From Ekhidna lutea (lineage in GTDB: Bacteria; Bacteroidota; Bacteroidia; Cytophagales; Cyclobacteriaceae), in assembly GCF_900188325.1 (NCBI RefSeq), contig NZ_FZPD01000004.1:564501-628500 (forward strand): 64,000 nucleotides of DNA. Direction: 5' to 3'. Both the position numbers and the translations under genes were made by a program. The notes under the pieces are model-generated. The model saw only the letters and a program-made list of their open reading frames with translations, did no database searches and was not told the origin of the DNA. Numbering within the stretch: position 1 is the first letter of the stretch; every line of letters starts with the position of its first letter. Below, one piece after another: positions 42,871 through 52,774 of the stretch.

Positions 42871-43461
42871 ATGAAAAAGCTATTGATCTTAATATTATTT
42901 TGTGCACCGTTGCTAGTTGTATCACAAAAACCAACTCCAACCGTCCAGGATTTAGATTTTTTTACCGGAAAATGGGAAGTAACACTTGAAATTTACGATA
43001 CACATAAACCTAACGCAGATCCAATTTTTGTAGAAAAAGGGTATCAGGTGAATGAATATGAACTCAACTACAAAGGTATTCCGATGTTTTTGACATCTCG
43101 GGGCTACCTGGAAATTGTAGAAACAGACGAAAAACGGAAACACCTGATGGGACGTACAAGGGAATTTCAAGAGTCGATTCGTTATGGAAACTTTGAAAGT
43201 TCATTTGAACGGATTGGCTTATACAGTAATTGGCCTGCAACAGGAATCGAAACAATGACTTACGATTCAATATCCAGAATGTTCATTATCCGCGGGAACC
43301 TCAATGTTCAAAACAATATGCTGGAAAGATATGTGGATACATATAAGTTCAATGAAGACTATACCTACTTTGAAAGAACGAATATTGCCAACTTCTCTGA
43401 TATGCCTATCACAGAATATAACCTGACATTAAAAGGAACCGGCAGAAAGGTTATGGATTAG
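42871..43461 (+). CDS. Secreted DUF1579-like protein
   Basis: A 196-residue exported protein. MKKLLILILFCAPLLVVSQK is a Sec signal. The start of the mature part, QDLDFFTGKWEVTLEIYDTH, and the beta-barrel-like order of strands (GIPMFLTSRGYLEIVETDEK, TMTYDSISRMFIIRGNL) fit DUF1579 proteins, which have a lipocalin-like shape and unknown role. Its stop overlaps the hutG stop by 11 bp. Confidence 0.75.
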   Translation: MKKLLILILFCAPLLVVSQKPTPTVQDLDFFTGKWEVTLEIYDTHKPNADPIFVEKGYQVNEYELNYKGIPMFLTSRGYLEIVETDEKRKHLMGRTREFQESIRYGNFESSFERIGLYSNWPATGIETMTYDSISRMFIIRGNLNVQNNMLERYVDTYKFNEDYTYFERTNIANFSDMPITEYNLTLKGTGRKVMD

Positions 43462-44386
43462 TTTTTCGATTTACAACATCATAAACAAAGCTGGCTGCCA
43501 GCTTAGCAGTACGACCATCATCGTATTCAGGGCTCATCTCCGCCACATCAAAGCTTACAACTTTTCCTGATTGCAGGATTTTTTTTATAAGAGGCTTTAT
43601 GTGATGAGGCAAAGCACCGTAGGGGTTGGCCGCACTAACTCCAGGTGCTACTCCTGCTGAGAAAACATCCAAATCAAGTGTAACACATACTTTATCCATT
43701 TGGTCAATGAAATAATCAATGCGAGCCAAAAGATCCTCTTCTGATTCTCCAAGCAGTTCTTCCATGGAGATAAACGACTGATTTTTCTTTCGCATAAATT
43801 CAAACATTGAAGCAATGTTTACAGCTTCATTGATGCCTATTGGTAGGTAATGGAAGTTTTCATATTCATCAAAAAGTTGACGTGCCCAACTACCAGAATG
43901 TGCTCCCTGAGGATATGCTCTCAGATCAAAGTGAGGATCAAAATTGATCATCCCTACTTTCTCATTCGGGAAAGTATCTAGCACTCCCTTTCCATGTGCA
44001 TAACTGATCTCATGACCTCCTCCCATTAAGATTGAAAAAGTATCATTTTTAATCATTGACGTGGTATAGCGAGCAAGTTCTTTTTGTGCATTCTCCAATT
44101 GATCTCCACTTACTACCACATCTCCGACATCCGTCAACTTTGTATTTTCGTCAAAGTGAATGGCCAGATTCACCATTGCTTTTCGGATCGCATCAGGACC
44201 ATCCACTGCTCCAGCTCTACCTAAGTTTCGTTTCACACCCACATCAGAGCAAAATCCCAGAAAACAAAAACCATCCGGAATCTGTGCATTCAAATCGGCG
44301 GTCTGAACCACCTGATGCCATACATCTCGGGTTGATCCCGGGTCTTGCCTACCCTTCCAAATAGATTGATTTCCTGGTCTGTACAT
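43451..44386 (-). CDS. hutG: Formimidoylglutamase
   Basis: A 311-residue Mn-dependent ureohydrolase that splits N-formimidoyl-L-glutamate to glutamate and formamide, the last step of histidine breakdown. Metal ligands: GGGHEISYAHG, NFDPHFDLRAYPQG and LDLDVFSAGVAPG, each in the normal order of the arginase family. It follows hutI by one base. Without hutI alongside, agmatinase would be an alternative; context favours HutG. Confidence 0.93.
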   Translation of the reverse strand: MYRPGNQSIWKGRQDPGSTRDVWHQVVQTADLNAQIPDGFCFLGFCSDVGVKRNLGRAGAVDGPDAIRKAMVNLAIHFDENTKLTDVGDVVVSGDQLENAQKELARYTTSMIKNDTFSILMGGGHEISYAHGKGVLDTFPNEKVGMINFDPHFDLRAYPQGAHSGSWARQLFDEYENFHYLPIGINEAVNIASMFEFMRKKNQSFISMEELLGESEEDLLARIDYFIDQMDKVCVTLDLDVFSAGVAPGVSAANPYGALPHHIKPLIKKILQSGKVVSFDVAEMSPEYDDGRTAKLAASFVYDVVNRKTNP

Positions 44387-44387
44387 A

Positions 44388-45605
44388 CTAAATCTGTTTA
44401 CCGTTTTTCCAGATCATATCCGGCTTGATCTTTCCCTGATTGTATAGAATCTCTCTATAATCATCAACAGGAAAGGCAATCATGTCTGCTTTCTTTCCTA
44501 CAGCTATTCTACCTCTATCATCTAAACCAAGAGCCTTTGCGGCTCTGAATGTAATTCCTGAGAATATTTCAGCAGAACTCAGCTTTTCATAAATCCCCAG
44601 AATGGCAGCCTGTACTAACAGATCTCCCATTGGACCGGAACCCGGATTCCAGTCTGTCGATATTGCTAATGATGCTCCTGCATCCAATAGTTTTCTTGCC
44701 GGGGTAAACTGCATTCCTAATCCTATGCTTGCTCCCGGCAGAGCTACTGCCACCGTATCAGATTTGGCTAGAAGCTCCACCTCCTTATCGGTGCTAGCTT
44801 CCAAATGGTCTGCACTTCGGGCTCCCAACTCTACAGCAATTTGACTGCCGCCTGTATGGAATTGATCTGCATGGATTGTCAGATCAAAGCCCAACTTTCT
44901 CGCAGCAGCCATGTAGTCTTTAGCTATTTCTACTGGGAATGCAGAGGGCTCTACAAAAATGTCAATGCGATTAGTAAGTCCTTTCACAAGCAATTGTGGA
45001 AGCAATTCGTTCTCCAGATAAGTCAGGAATTCTTTCTTATCGCTAAACTCCTTTGGACAAACATGAGCGGCCAAACAAGTTGGGATTAAGTCTGCCTTGA
45101 TATCAGCTTTGGCATTTTTTACCACTTCAAGGACTTTTAGTTCATTCCCTACATCAAGCCCGTATCCGCTTTTCACCTCAATGGTGGTGACACCATCATT
45201 TAGATGTCTGTTAGCTCTTTTCACAAGACCCTCTTTAAGCACTTCAGAAGAAGCACCTCTTGTTTTCTCCACCGAATCAAAAATACCCCCACCCTGCTCT
45301 AGGATTTTTTCATAGGATTCTCCTGACATACGTAGTGTGTAATCCCTTGCGCGTGTCCCTCCCCATACCAAATGAGTGTGACAATCAACCAAACCAGGCA
45401 TGAGGACATGAGCACTTTCAACCTCTTCAATTTGATCTGCTTCTTTGGATAAGCTTTCAAAAGATCCGGTTTTTAAAATTTTTTCATCCTCTACTAAAAC
45501 ACCTCCATTTTCTATTATTAGAAGGCTTGAGTCAGCTAAAACCCCTTTTTCTGGTGTCTTTGCTAGTGTGATTACTTCTTTAAATGGACCAATCAGTTTA
45601 GACAT
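44388..45605 (-). CDS. hutI: Imidazolonepropionase
   Basis: A 405-residue amidohydrolase that opens the imidazolone ring to N-formimidoyl-glutamate, the step before HutG. Metal motif HTHLVWGG (in PGLVDCHTHLVWGGTRARDY), then HADQFHTGGSQIAVELGARS and the STDWNPGSGP active-site Asp. hutH and hutU are not in this window, so the rest of the histidine pathway lies elsewhere. Confidence 0.94.
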   Translation of the reverse strand: MSKLIGPFKEVITLAKTPEKGVLADSSLLIIENGGVLVEDEKILKTGSFESLSKEADQIEEVESAHVLMPGLVDCHTHLVWGGTRARDYTLRMSGESYEKILEQGGGIFDSVEKTRGASSEVLKEGLVKRANRHLNDGVTTIEVKSGYGLDVGNELKVLEVVKNAKADIKADLIPTCLAAHVCPKEFSDKKEFLTYLENELLPQLLVKGLTNRIDIFVEPSAFPVEIAKDYMAAARKLGFDLTIHADQFHTGGSQIAVELGARSADHLEASTDKEVELLAKSDTVAVALPGASIGLGMQFTPARKLLDAGASLAISTDWNPGSGPMGDLLVQAAILGIYEKLSSAEIFSGITFRAAKALGLDDRGRIAVGKKADMIAFPVDDYREILYNQGKIKPDMIWKNGKQI

Positions 45606-45671
45606 GGTATGAAAATTGAAATGATTACAAAAGTTACGATTTTTGCTAAAGTATCACGAACCACACCCATC

Positions 45672-46442
45672 ATGAAAAAACTCATCACATCATTATCAAT
45701 TATTTTGATTTCATTTTCTTCCTACACTCAAATGGGAAGTCTTTCATTGACCTTCGGGCTGCCTCAAAATGAATTCAGAGAAAACACAGACGCCACTGGT
45801 TTTGGTGGTGATCTTTCGCTCGCTTTTCCATTCCAAAAAGGAGTGCCTATCTATTTGGGTGGTGATATCAATTATATGGTTTATGGGTTAAATTCTCAGG
45901 ATCATGATTTAACGGCTGAAATTGTGGCAAACGGGCAGGTTATTGATGAGTTAATAATCCCACTTACGGTAACAAACACCAATAGCATTTTCGGCACTCA
46001 CCTTTTTATGCGCGCCGTTGCTCCTTTCGAACTGATTCAACCGTATGCAGAAGGACTGATAGGTTTTAGATACATCTCCACTAATACCAAAATCATTGAC
46101 CGCTCGGATGATCGTCGATGGGCAGACGATGATGATAGTGATGTAATTTCCAGAAAAACAGTTTTGGATGATTGGATCTTTAGCTATGGATATGGAGGCG
46201 GTTTCCTCATCAAAGTTGGGCCAAGCGTATTTGTTGATCTGAGAGCCGATTTCTTTAAAGGTCAGCGAGCACAATACTATGATGGTGATGATACTGAGTC
46301 GTGGACGGTAGAATTTAACGGAGATCCAAATAATTATGATAGAGATACCGTGACAGGAGATGATCTGTCCTACGAAAACCAACCAAGAGAGTCAACAACA
46401 GATTTGTTGGTGTTGAAGTTTGGAGTAGCGTTTAAGATTTAG
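45672..46442 (+). CDS. Outer-membrane beta-barrel protein
   Basis: A 256-residue exported protein. MKKLITSLSIILISFSSYTQ is a signal peptide. The mature part is rich in aromatic, alternating strands (GSLSLTFGLPQNEFREN; GTHLFMRAVAPFELIQPYAE; FSYGYGGGFLIKVGPSVFVD) and ends [11 protein letters not shown], with a terminal aromatic/hydrophobic pattern expected for barrel insertion. An acidic loop (DDRRWADDDDSD) may bind cations. ATG 45672 places the signal at the start; an earlier ATG adds 21 residues. Its stop overlaps the rarA stop by 4 bp. Confidence 0.78.
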   Translation: MKKLITSLSIILISFSSYTQMGSLSLTFGLPQNEFRENTDATGFGGDLSLAFPFQKGVPIYLGGDINYMVYGLNSQDHDLTAEIVANGQVIDELIIPLTVTNTNSIFGTHLFMRAVAPFELIQPYAEGLIGFRYISTNTKIIDRSDDRRWADDDDSDVISRKTVLDDWIFSYGYGGGFLIKVGPSVFVDLRADFFKGQRAQYYDGDDTESWTVEFNGDPNNYDRDTVTGDDLSYENQPRESTTDLLVLKFGVAFKI

Positions 46443-47707
46443 TATCCGTATTTCTCTTTCCACCTTGTCCGGAGGAATTTTCTCAGCTCCTCCTCTCTTG
46501 CATTCTTTCCCGGGTCATAAAGTTTCATTCCTTCAATTTCTTTGGGTAAGAATTCCATCTCTGCAAAGTTCATGGGATGATCATGAGCATATTTATAACC
46601 CTTCCCATACCCTTGATCTTTCATGAGCTTGGTGGGTGAATTTCGGATGGCCATCGGAACGGATAGATCTCCCGTTTTCTGGACAAGAGATTGTGCTTGA
46701 TTAATCGCCATGTAGCTGGCATTACTTTTAGGAGAAGAAGCCAGATAAGTCACACATTGTGAAAGAATGATTCTGGACTCAGGATAACCAATCATATTCA
46801 CTGCTTGAAAAGCATTTGTAGCCATGACCAGGGCTGTTGGGTTTGCATTTCCAATATCCTCGGATGCCAGGATCACTAACCTCCTCGCAATAAACTTTAC
46901 ATCTTCACCACCTTCAATCATGCGTGCTAAATAATAGACAGCTGCATTGGGGTCACTTCCGCGGATGGACTTGATAAATGCGGAGATGACATCATAGTGC
47001 ATCGCACCTTTCTTGTCATAAAGAACCGTTTTTCGCTGGGCAGCCTCAATCACCTTTTCATCTGTAATGATTTTCTGCTTTCCTTCATCACTTTTTATGA
47101 CGAGTTCCAATAAATTTAAAAGCTTACGCCCGTCACCACCAGAAAGATTAAAAAGAGCTTCAGTTTCCTTCAGAACCACCTCATCCTTTTTCAATTCTTC
47201 ATCCTGCTGCAGCGCTTTTTCAACAAGTAATGTCAGATGCTCTTTTGTAAGTGCATTGAGCGTATAGACCTGCGATCTGGAAATCAAAGCAGAGTTCACT
47301 TCAAAACTTGGGTTCTCTGTGGTTGCTCCAATTAAGGTAATTGTGCCTTTTTCAACAGCTCCTAACAAAGCATCTTGCTGTGCTTTATTGAAGCGATGAA
47401 TCTCATCAATGAAAAGAATGGCTTTGTTTCCTCTGCTGGCGAGCTGTATTATCTCCCTTACCTCCTTCACTCCGGCACTGATGGCACTCAAAGTATGAAA
47501 TGGTCGCTTTACTTCATTTGCTATGATGTTCGCGATGGTCGTTTTGCCGGTCCCGGGAGGCCCCCACAAAATCATCGATGGGACCTGACCTGAGCTAATG
47601 GCTCGCCGCAGTACGCCATTCTCTCCAACCAGGTGTTCCTGACCAACCAAATCTGATAACTTGGAGGGACGCATACGTTCAGCTAAAGGGGAAGTGTCTT
47701 GAAACAT
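46439..47707 (-). CDS. rarA: Replication-associated recombination protein A
   Basis: A 422-residue AAA+ ATPase (MgsA/RarA/WRNIP1 family) acting at stalled forks. Walker [21 protein letters not shown]; Walker [21 protein letters not shown]; sensor 1: [20 protein letters not shown]. The C-terminal part ([31 protein letters not shown]) forms the tetramer and SSB-contact region. Confidence 0.96.
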   Translation of the reverse strand: MFQDTSPLAERMRPSKLSDLVGQEHLVGENGVLRRAISSGQVPSMILWGPPGTGKTTIANIIANEVKRPFHTLSAISAGVKEVREIIQLASRGNKAILFIDEIHRFNKAQQDALLGAVEKGTITLIGATTENPSFEVNSALISRSQVYTLNALTKEHLTLLVEKALQQDEELKKDEVVLKETEALFNLSGGDGRKLLNLLELVIKSDEGKQKIITDEKVIEAAQRKTVLYDKKGAMHYDVISAFIKSIRGSDPNAAVYYLARMIEGGEDVKFIARRLVILASEDIGNANPTALVMATNAFQAVNMIGYPESRIILSQCVTYLASSPKSNASYMAINQAQSLVQKTGDLSVPMAIRNSPTKLMKDQGYGKGYKYAHDHPMNFAEMEFLPKEIEGMKLYDPGKNAREEELRKFLRTRWKEKYGY

Positions 47708-47803
47708 GGGTTAAAATTACCAAGTATATAAAGATGAAATTCCTTAATCCATTTGATTACTTTATTTCTTTCAAATTTCAGATTATAGTGAGTTACCTCA
47801 GCA

Positions 47804-47811
47804 TACATTTG
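47804..47811 (+). promoter_or_regulatory. -7 promoter-like element directly before the EamA gene
   Basis: TACATTTG matches TAnnTTTG exactly and ends 4 bases before the GTG start, so the message would be leaderless or nearly so. No -33 box was seen. Confidence 0.45.
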
Positions 47812-47815
47812 CGAC

Positions 47816-48709
47816 GTGAATTGGTCATCCATTAAAACGTATCTGGCGCTCACGCTTGTCAGCCTTTTTTACGGCATCAACTACAGTGTTTTAAAAATTG
47901 TGGTTCCGGAGTTTATGGGTCCCTATGGGTTCATCGTGCTCAGGGTCGTTACTGCTTCTATCATCTTCTGGATCATCCACTTTTTTAATCGGGAAAAAAT
48001 TAACTGGAAGTCAGATGGTTGGGTATTGGTTCTTTGCGCTTTTACCGGCGTTGCGGTAAATCAGCTTCTGTTTTATAAAGGATTGAGTCTTACATCAGCA
48101 GTAAACGGCTCAATTATCATGACACTAACTCCGGTTTTAGTCTTGATCTGGGCGGCACTACTCATTGGGGAGCGGATTACAAGAACGAAAGTCATTGGAG
48201 TTTTACTTGGGCTAATAGGTGCTGTGGTCATTCTCTACCAGCCAGATGAAATGCTCACCTCAGGAGATTGGCGTGGAGATATCTTGGTTTTTATCAATGG
48301 AGCCAGCTACGCCTGCTACCTGGTGTTAGTAAAACCCCTCATGAAAAAATACCAGCCGATGACAGTGGTGACATGGGTATTTACAATCGCCATCCTGTTT
48401 GTGGTACCAGTAGGATATAACCAGATCAGCATCGTGGATTTCACAACTCTTCCATCATACGCTTGGTGGAGTATGACGTATACCATCATCATCGTAACAG
48501 TAGTAGTGTACTTCTTAAATGCGTGGACCCTTGTTAGGGTTAATTCATCTGTTGTAGGAGCGTTTATTTACTTACAACCTGTGTTCGCTAGTCTTACAGC
48601 CATCCTTTTCTTCGACGAAATCTTTCTTCTCAAACACTTGCTGGCTGCTGCATTCGTCTTTGTAGGGGTATACCTTGTAACCAAAAAGGGAGCAAATCAA
48701 AAATCGTAG
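47816..48709 (+). CDS. EamA/DMT superfamily transporter
   Basis: A 297-residue, ten-helix drug/metabolite transporter with two EamA repeats. The first has LVSLFYGINYSVLKIVVPEF and LTPVLVLIWAALLIGERITR; the second has ASYACYLVLVKPLMKKYQPM and YLQPVFASLTAILFFDEIFL. Substrate unknown; amino acids or metabolites are usual. GTG start at 47816; the next ATG would delete the first helix. Its end overlaps the convergent lipoprotein by 13 bp. Confidence 0.9.
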   Translation: MNWSSIKTYLALTLVSLFYGINYSVLKIVVPEFMGPYGFIVLRVVTASIIFWIIHFFNREKINWKSDGWVLVLCAFTGVAVNQLLFYKGLSLTSAVNGSIIMTLTPVLVLIWAALLIGERITRTKVIGVLLGLIGAVVILYQPDEMLTSGDWRGDILVFINGASYACYLVLVKPLMKKYQPMTVVTWVFTIAILFVVPVGYNQISIVDFTTLPSYAWWSMTYTIIIVTVVVYFLNAWTLVRVNSSVVGAFIYLQPVFASLTAILFFDEIFLLKHLLAAAFVFVGVYLVTKKGANQKS

Positions 48710-49113
48710 TGTAGTTGGGTTTCCCAACCTTCTAAATTAAGATACAGCTGATCTTCGACTCTAAGCGGAGTTATATCAATGGAGTATTCTTTGGTAACTA
48801 TCGCATCGCAGAGCTCGGTATTTTCTAAAGCAATTTTTGCAAAGCGCTGAACAGGATAAGATTCGGCAATGGCTCCTGAGTCTACCAGCTTTACCGCCCA
48901 TTCACTCCCGTCACAGCCTGAAGATTGGAGTGTTACTTTCAAAGAATCCCCAACGATTACAGCTTCTTCAATCGTATAATTGTCAGTCTTGGTTTGGTTG
49001 TATAGTGACTCGCTAATGACTACTGTGGTATGACTCGCAAGTTTCTTGGGTTCATCCGAAGAACAGGAGATCAATAAAAAAGTCATCAAACAAAAAGACA
49101 ATACAGAATTCAT
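48697..49113 (-). CDS. Hypothetical small lipoprotein
   Basis: A 138-residue exported protein with signal MNSVLSFCLMTFLLISCSSD (lipobox LISC). The rest has two distant cysteines (SSGCDGSEW, NTELCDAIV) that could form a disulfide in the periplasm, and beta-rich text ending LYLNLEGWETQLHYDF. No family recognised. It lies 27 bp after the threonine aldolase gene on the same strand and may be the last gene of that operon. Confidence 0.72.
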   Translation of the reverse strand: MNSVLSFCLMTFLLISCSSDEPKKLASHTTVVISESLYNQTKTDNYTIEEAVIVGDSLKVTLQSSGCDGSEWAVKLVDSGAIAESYPVQRFAKIALENTELCDAIVTKEYSIDITPLRVEDQLYLNLEGWETQLHYDF

Positions 49114-49140
49114 AGGATCACTTTTGTTAAATAACGATTG

Positions 49141-50169
49141 TTATGCAACAATCGTGCTGATTGTGGACGAAAAACGGTCCAGATTGTAGTCATTGAAATC
49201 AAGGTGCGTAACAAATCGCACTAATCCTTTGCCAAAACCAACGGCTAAAATTCCGTTCTTTTCAAGTTCTCCTAACAGCCATTTTTCTGACTTGCCATCT
49301 ATTAGCTTGCCAATCACAATATTGGTATCTACAGGCATCACGTCTTCAATAAATGATAACTCAGTAAGAATTTCCCCAATCTTTTGTGCTCTGGAATGGT
49401 CTTCAGCTAGCCTGTCAACATGATGTTCAAGTGCATGGATACAAGCAGCTGCCAGGTACCCGGCTTGTCTCATACCTCCTCCAAATACTTTTCTCACACG
49501 CTTGGCCTCTTTGATTTGATCCTTTGTTCCTAGTAGCACAGAACCTACAGGAGCTCCCAATCCTTTGGAAAAACAAATGGATATGGTATCGAATAATTTA
49601 CCATAGGATTTCGGGTCTTCTCCTGTTTTTACCAAAGCATTAAAAAACCGTGCTCCATCGAGATGAAGTTTCAAATTATAATCATTACAAACCCGTCGGA
49701 TTTTTCTGATCTCCTCTATATCATAAACAGATCCTCCACCTTTATTCATGGTGTTTTCCAATACCACTAATTTGGAATTAGGGAAGTGAATATCATCCGG
49801 ATTGATACTCTCCACAACCTGATCGGCGGTAATTCTACCTCGATCTCCCTCTAATAGTTTTGGTGATAGCATCGAATTATACATCATTCCCCCGCCTTCA
49901 TACATATAAACGTGAGAGTGTTTATGACAAATCACTTCATCCTGCGGGCGGGTATGGATGCGCATCGCAATCTGGTTAGTCATCGTACCGGATGGACAAT
50001 ACAATGCATCCTCCATTCCGAACAAACTAGCGATCTTTTTCTGAAGTTTGTTTACTGTTGGATCATCACCAAACACATCATCACCCACTTCTGCAGACGT
50101 CATTGCCTGTAGCATTGCAGGTGTAGGCTTTGTTATCGTATCGCTTCTTAAATCAATCATTTTCTTCAT
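49141..50169 (-). CDS. ltaE: Low-specificity L-threonine aldolase
   Basis: A 342-residue PLP enzyme of the beta-eliminating lyase family that splits L-threonine or allo-threonine to glycine and acetaldehyde. Start: IDLRSDTITKPTPAMLQAM; YCPSGTMTNQIAMRIHTRPQ; HLDGARFFNALV; and ISICFSKGLGAPVGSVLLG with the PLP lysine. Starts at 50169 or at the second ATG (50160, MIDLRSDT); both overlap the upstream gene end. Full length. Confidence 0.92.
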   Translation of the reverse strand: MKKMIDLRSDTITKPTPAMLQAMTSAEVGDDVFGDDPTVNKLQKKIASLFGMEDALYCPSGTMTNQIAMRIHTRPQDEVICHKHSHVYMYEGGGMMYNSMLSPKLLEGDRGRITADQVVESINPDDIHFPNSKLVVLENTMNKGGGSVYDIEEIRKIRRVCNDYNLKLHLDGARFFNALVKTGEDPKSYGKLFDTISICFSKGLGAPVGSVLLGTKDQIKEAKRVRKVFGGGMRQAGYLAAACIHALEHHVDRLAEDHSRAQKIGEILTELSFIEDVMPVDTNIVIGKLIDGKSEKWLLGELEKNGILAVGFGKGLVRFVTHLDFNDYNLDRFSSTISTIVA

Positions 50170-51475
50170 GTATCAATATCCAGTCTGAATGTCTAAATGG
50201 CTCCCATGAAACTTTTGCAAGATCTACATTTTCATCGATCAGCGGCTTGGATGGGTGTCCATTAAGGGAAACCTTCGCATTAGCAAAAACAGCTACATTT
50301 TGTCCCTTTTCGGCGTATTCGTCTTTTAGTCTCTGCGCAAATTGCCAAATCATATCAGGTTGTACCATCAATGATGATTGCTGATCTCTCGTTAAGTAAT
50401 TACTAAGTCTTACACGTTCCCTCTTTCCAGCGGCGATATCCTCAACATACATTCTGATGGATCCGGATTTCACCCTTAGCATCATTCGCCAGGAAAGGCG
50501 ATGACCTTCTTCTGTAAAAGCAACATCCCCTTTAATTAAATGATGCCTAAGCGGAAGTAGAATCTGCAATATGAAATAAGCGCTCAGCACATATGTCCAT
50601 CCCTTGGAAAGTTGCTTTCGCACAGGATAAACTTTTGGTTTCTTTTTAAAGAATGTAGACTGGATGGTTTCCGGAGGAAAAAAGAAAACGGTTAGTCCAA
50701 TCATGAGGTATGGGAAAATGCCGATCTGAAAAACAAAGGAATTGAACAGGTTAAAAATGATGGAGAGAATAAATCCAATTTTTCTGGTTTTTGGATGAAG
50801 TAGTAAAAAAACGATTACACCATCATATACAACTCCACCCCATGCAATAACCAGCTGAAACCATTTTTCCTGAAGCAATGGACCGATGAGCCAATAATTG
50901 GCTTTGTGACTAAACCATATACCTATAGGTCTGGCTTCCAGCCAATCCCAATGCATCTTATGAATGCTTGCATACAAATAGACAATCACAATCTGGATGA
51001 TGAAGAACCAATGACAGATTCTTGCACATGTATTTTGAGGTATTGTAAGTCCCAACTTTGCATCCAAGGATCGGCTTTTGTGTGCCGGGAGAATAATCAT
51101 TGCTGCACTCAGTAATACCAACAGGTAGTAATGATTATTGTAGTGTGTCTTTTGCATGAGGTAGACCATTGTCCACATGCTGAAGAATACGAACGTGGAT
51201 GCGCGATAAAAGAAACCAAGCATGATGAAAAGAGCCGCGGTTCCCATGATCAGGAAATAATAGATCATGCCATTACCTTCCAAAGGCTGCAACCACTCAA
51301 AGCCGATCATGGTAAATGTGAATTTTGGATCTATAAATGCCTTTTGCACCCAACCGGTCAGAATTGCTCCATAGCTTTCTGCTGCGGCAAGGAATCCAAA
51401 GATTATTCGAAACAATATCAGCGGGCTATTGTCTACGTGAGTTCCTAAAAATGAGCGGGCAGTTGTAAGCATCAA
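50153..51475 (-). CDS. HTTM-domain membrane protein (vitamin K-dependent gamma-carboxylase-like)
   Basis: A 440-residue multi-pass protein of the HTTM family, related to the vitamin K-dependent carboxylase membrane domain. Seven or so helices in residues 15-340 (SPLILFRIIFGFLAAAESYG; WFFIIQIVIVYLYASIHKMH with the conserved Lys/His; YLMIGLTVFFFPPE). The C-terminal ~100 residues are soluble (RLSWRMMLRVKSGSIRMYV ... VSWEPFRHSDWILI). Bacterial members have no proven carboxylase role. It overlaps the threonine aldolase start. Confidence 0.85.
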   Translation of the reverse strand: MMLTTARSFLGTHVDNSPLILFRIIFGFLAAAESYGAILTGWVQKAFIDPKFTFTMIGFEWLQPLEGNGMIYYFLIMGTAALFIMLGFFYRASTFVFFSMWTMVYLMQKTHYNNHYYLLVLLSAAMIILPAHKSRSLDAKLGLTIPQNTCARICHWFFIIQIVIVYLYASIHKMHWDWLEARPIGIWFSHKANYWLIGPLLQEKWFQLVIAWGGVVYDGVIVFLLLHPKTRKIGFILSIIFNLFNSFVFQIGIFPYLMIGLTVFFFPPETIQSTFFKKKPKVYPVRKQLSKGWTYVLSAYFILQILLPLRHHLIKGDVAFTEEGHRLSWRMMLRVKSGSIRMYVEDIAAGKRERVRLSNYLTRDQQSSLMVQPDMIWQFAQRLKDEYAEKGQNVAVFANAKVSLNGHPSKPLIDENVDLAKVSWEPFRHSDWILIHEEND

Positions 51476-51487
51476 CTTAGGTTATAG

Positions 51488-51521
51488 GTGTGAAAATAGA
51501 AAAGGAGCCCGAAAGCTCCTT
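51488..51521 (-). terminator. Hairpin with T-rich tail upstream of the HTTM gene
   Basis: On the minus strand AAGGAGC / GCTCCTT (51502-51521, 6-base loop) is followed by TTTCTATTTTC, 27 bp before the HTTM start. It sits where the 5' leader of the HTTM operon would be, so it could be an attenuator, or the end of an unrecognised upstream transcript. Confidence 0.5.
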
Positions 51522-51781
51522 ATTCTAAACCTAAGTAAATATGAAGAGGATTAATTACTTACACTGTCAAACGATCTCATCTTGTTGAGGTTTAGGTATT
51601 TAACGATCTTTAACTATTAGATAAGCCGTCTCGTCGAAAGTTTAATAACCTCAACCATGAAATCAGTTGGAATTAATCGCGAAAAGTGTGCCAAAAACTC
51701 TCTAATTCAAAAGAAAATTTTATTACATATTGTATGAAAGACCAATTAACAGGATTTTATGAGCGGCAATTTGCTTAAGTA
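51522..51781. other. Intergenic region between the HTTM operon and sucD
   Basis: No gene is recognised. CTAAACCT (51525-51532) and AGGTTTAG (51588-51595) form an 8-bp inverted pair around a 15-codon plus-strand ORF (51541, MKRINYLHCQTISSC), too short to support. Repeated ACGATCT text occurs near 51571 and 51603. Nature unknown. Confidence 0.4.
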
Positions 51782-51812
51782 ATTGGTAGACAGATTTAAT
51801 CGTATATTTTTG
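51782..51812 (+). promoter_or_regulatory. Promoter of sucD
   Basis: ATTG (51782-51785, one base from TTTG), a 19-bp spacer, and TATTTTTG (51805-51812, exact TAnnTTTG). It ends 17 bases before the sucD ATG. Confidence 0.72.
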
Positions 51813-51829
51813 CGGAAAATCTAAAAGAA

Positions 51830-52702
51830 ATGAGTGTTCTTGTAAATAAAGATTCTAAAATCATCGTACAGGGTTTCACAGGCTCTGAAGGTACTTTTCA
51901 CGCCGGTCAAATGATCGAATACGGCTCAAACGTTGTGGGTGGAGTTACTCCTGGCAAAGGAGGACAGACACACCTTGACAAGCCGGTATTCAATACCGTT
52001 AAAGAAGCTGTTGACAAAACAGGTGCTGATGTAACTATCATTTTTGTTCCCCCTGCTTTTGCAGCAGACGCAATCATGGAAGCGGCTGATGCAGGCATCA
52101 AAGTAATTGTAACTATCACAGAAGGAATACCTGTGAAGGATATGATGAATGCAAAACCGTATGCAAAATCAAGAGGTGCAGTACTTGTAGGACCGAACTG
52201 TCCGGGTGTGATCACTCCTGAAGAAGCAAAAGTTGGCATCATGCCCGGCTTTGTTTTCAAAAAAGGAAAGGTAGGAATTGTTTCAAAATCAGGAACGCTG
52301 ACCTATGAAGCCGCTGACCAGGTAGTAAAAGCAGGAATGGGAATTTCTACTGCTATTGGCATTGGAGGTGATCCAATCATTGGAACCTCAACCAAGGAAG
52401 CAGTGCAAATGCTAATGGAAGATCCTGAAACAGAGGGAATCGTGATGATTGGTGAGATTGGAGGATCATACGAAGCAGATGCTGCAAAGTGGATCAAAGA
52501 AAATGGAAATAAGAAGCCAGTAGTTGGTTTCATCGCAGGGCAAACAGCGCCTCCGGGAAGAAGAATGGGTCATGCTGGAGCAATAATCGGAGGAAAAGAT
52601 GATACCGCTGAAGCTAAAATGCGAATCATGGGTGAGTGCGGTCTGCATGTGGTGGACTCTCCTGCCGATATTGGTGCAGTAATGAAGAAAGCGTTGAGCT
52701 AA
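51830..52702 (+). CDS. sucD: Succinyl-CoA ligase, alpha subunit
   Basis: A 290-residue TCA-cycle enzyme subunit that, with SucC, converts succinyl-CoA to succinate and makes ATP or GTP. CoA-binding Rossmann domain: [20 protein letters not shown] and [10 protein letters not shown]; phospho-His His248 in [32 protein letters not shown]. sucC is not adjacent; separate placement is common in Bacteroidota. It has its own promoter and terminator. Confidence 0.97.
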   Translation: MSVLVNKDSKIIVQGFTGSEGTFHAGQMIEYGSNVVGGVTPGKGGQTHLDKPVFNTVKEAVDKTGADVTIIFVPPAFAADAIMEAADAGIKVIVTITEGIPVKDMMNAKPYAKSRGAVLVGPNCPGVITPEEAKVGIMPGFVFKKGKVGIVSKSGTLTYEAADQVVKAGMGISTAIGIGGDPIIGTSTKEAVQMLMEDPETEGIVMIGEIGGSYEADAAKWIKENGNKKPVVGFIAGQTAPPGRRMGHAGAIIGGKDDTAEAKMRIMGECGLHVVDSPADIGAVMKKALS

Positions 52703-52725
52703 TTTCAAAAGAAAAGAAAAAATTT

Positions 52726-52757
52726 AACCCTGATGATGCATTTCATCAGGGTTTTTT
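52726..52757 (+). terminator. Intrinsic terminator of sucD
   Basis: Perfect 11-bp stem AACCCTGATGA / TCATCAGGGTT, 6-base loop, then TTTT, 23 bp past the stop. Confidence 0.92.
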
Positions 52758-52774
52758 TATGCCTTAACCACATC

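Noticed and set aside
51541-51588. 15-codon ORF MKRINYLHCQTISSC before sucD
   Set aside because: No promoter in position, no amino-acid bias tied to a neighbour, and no terminator pairing; too short to support.
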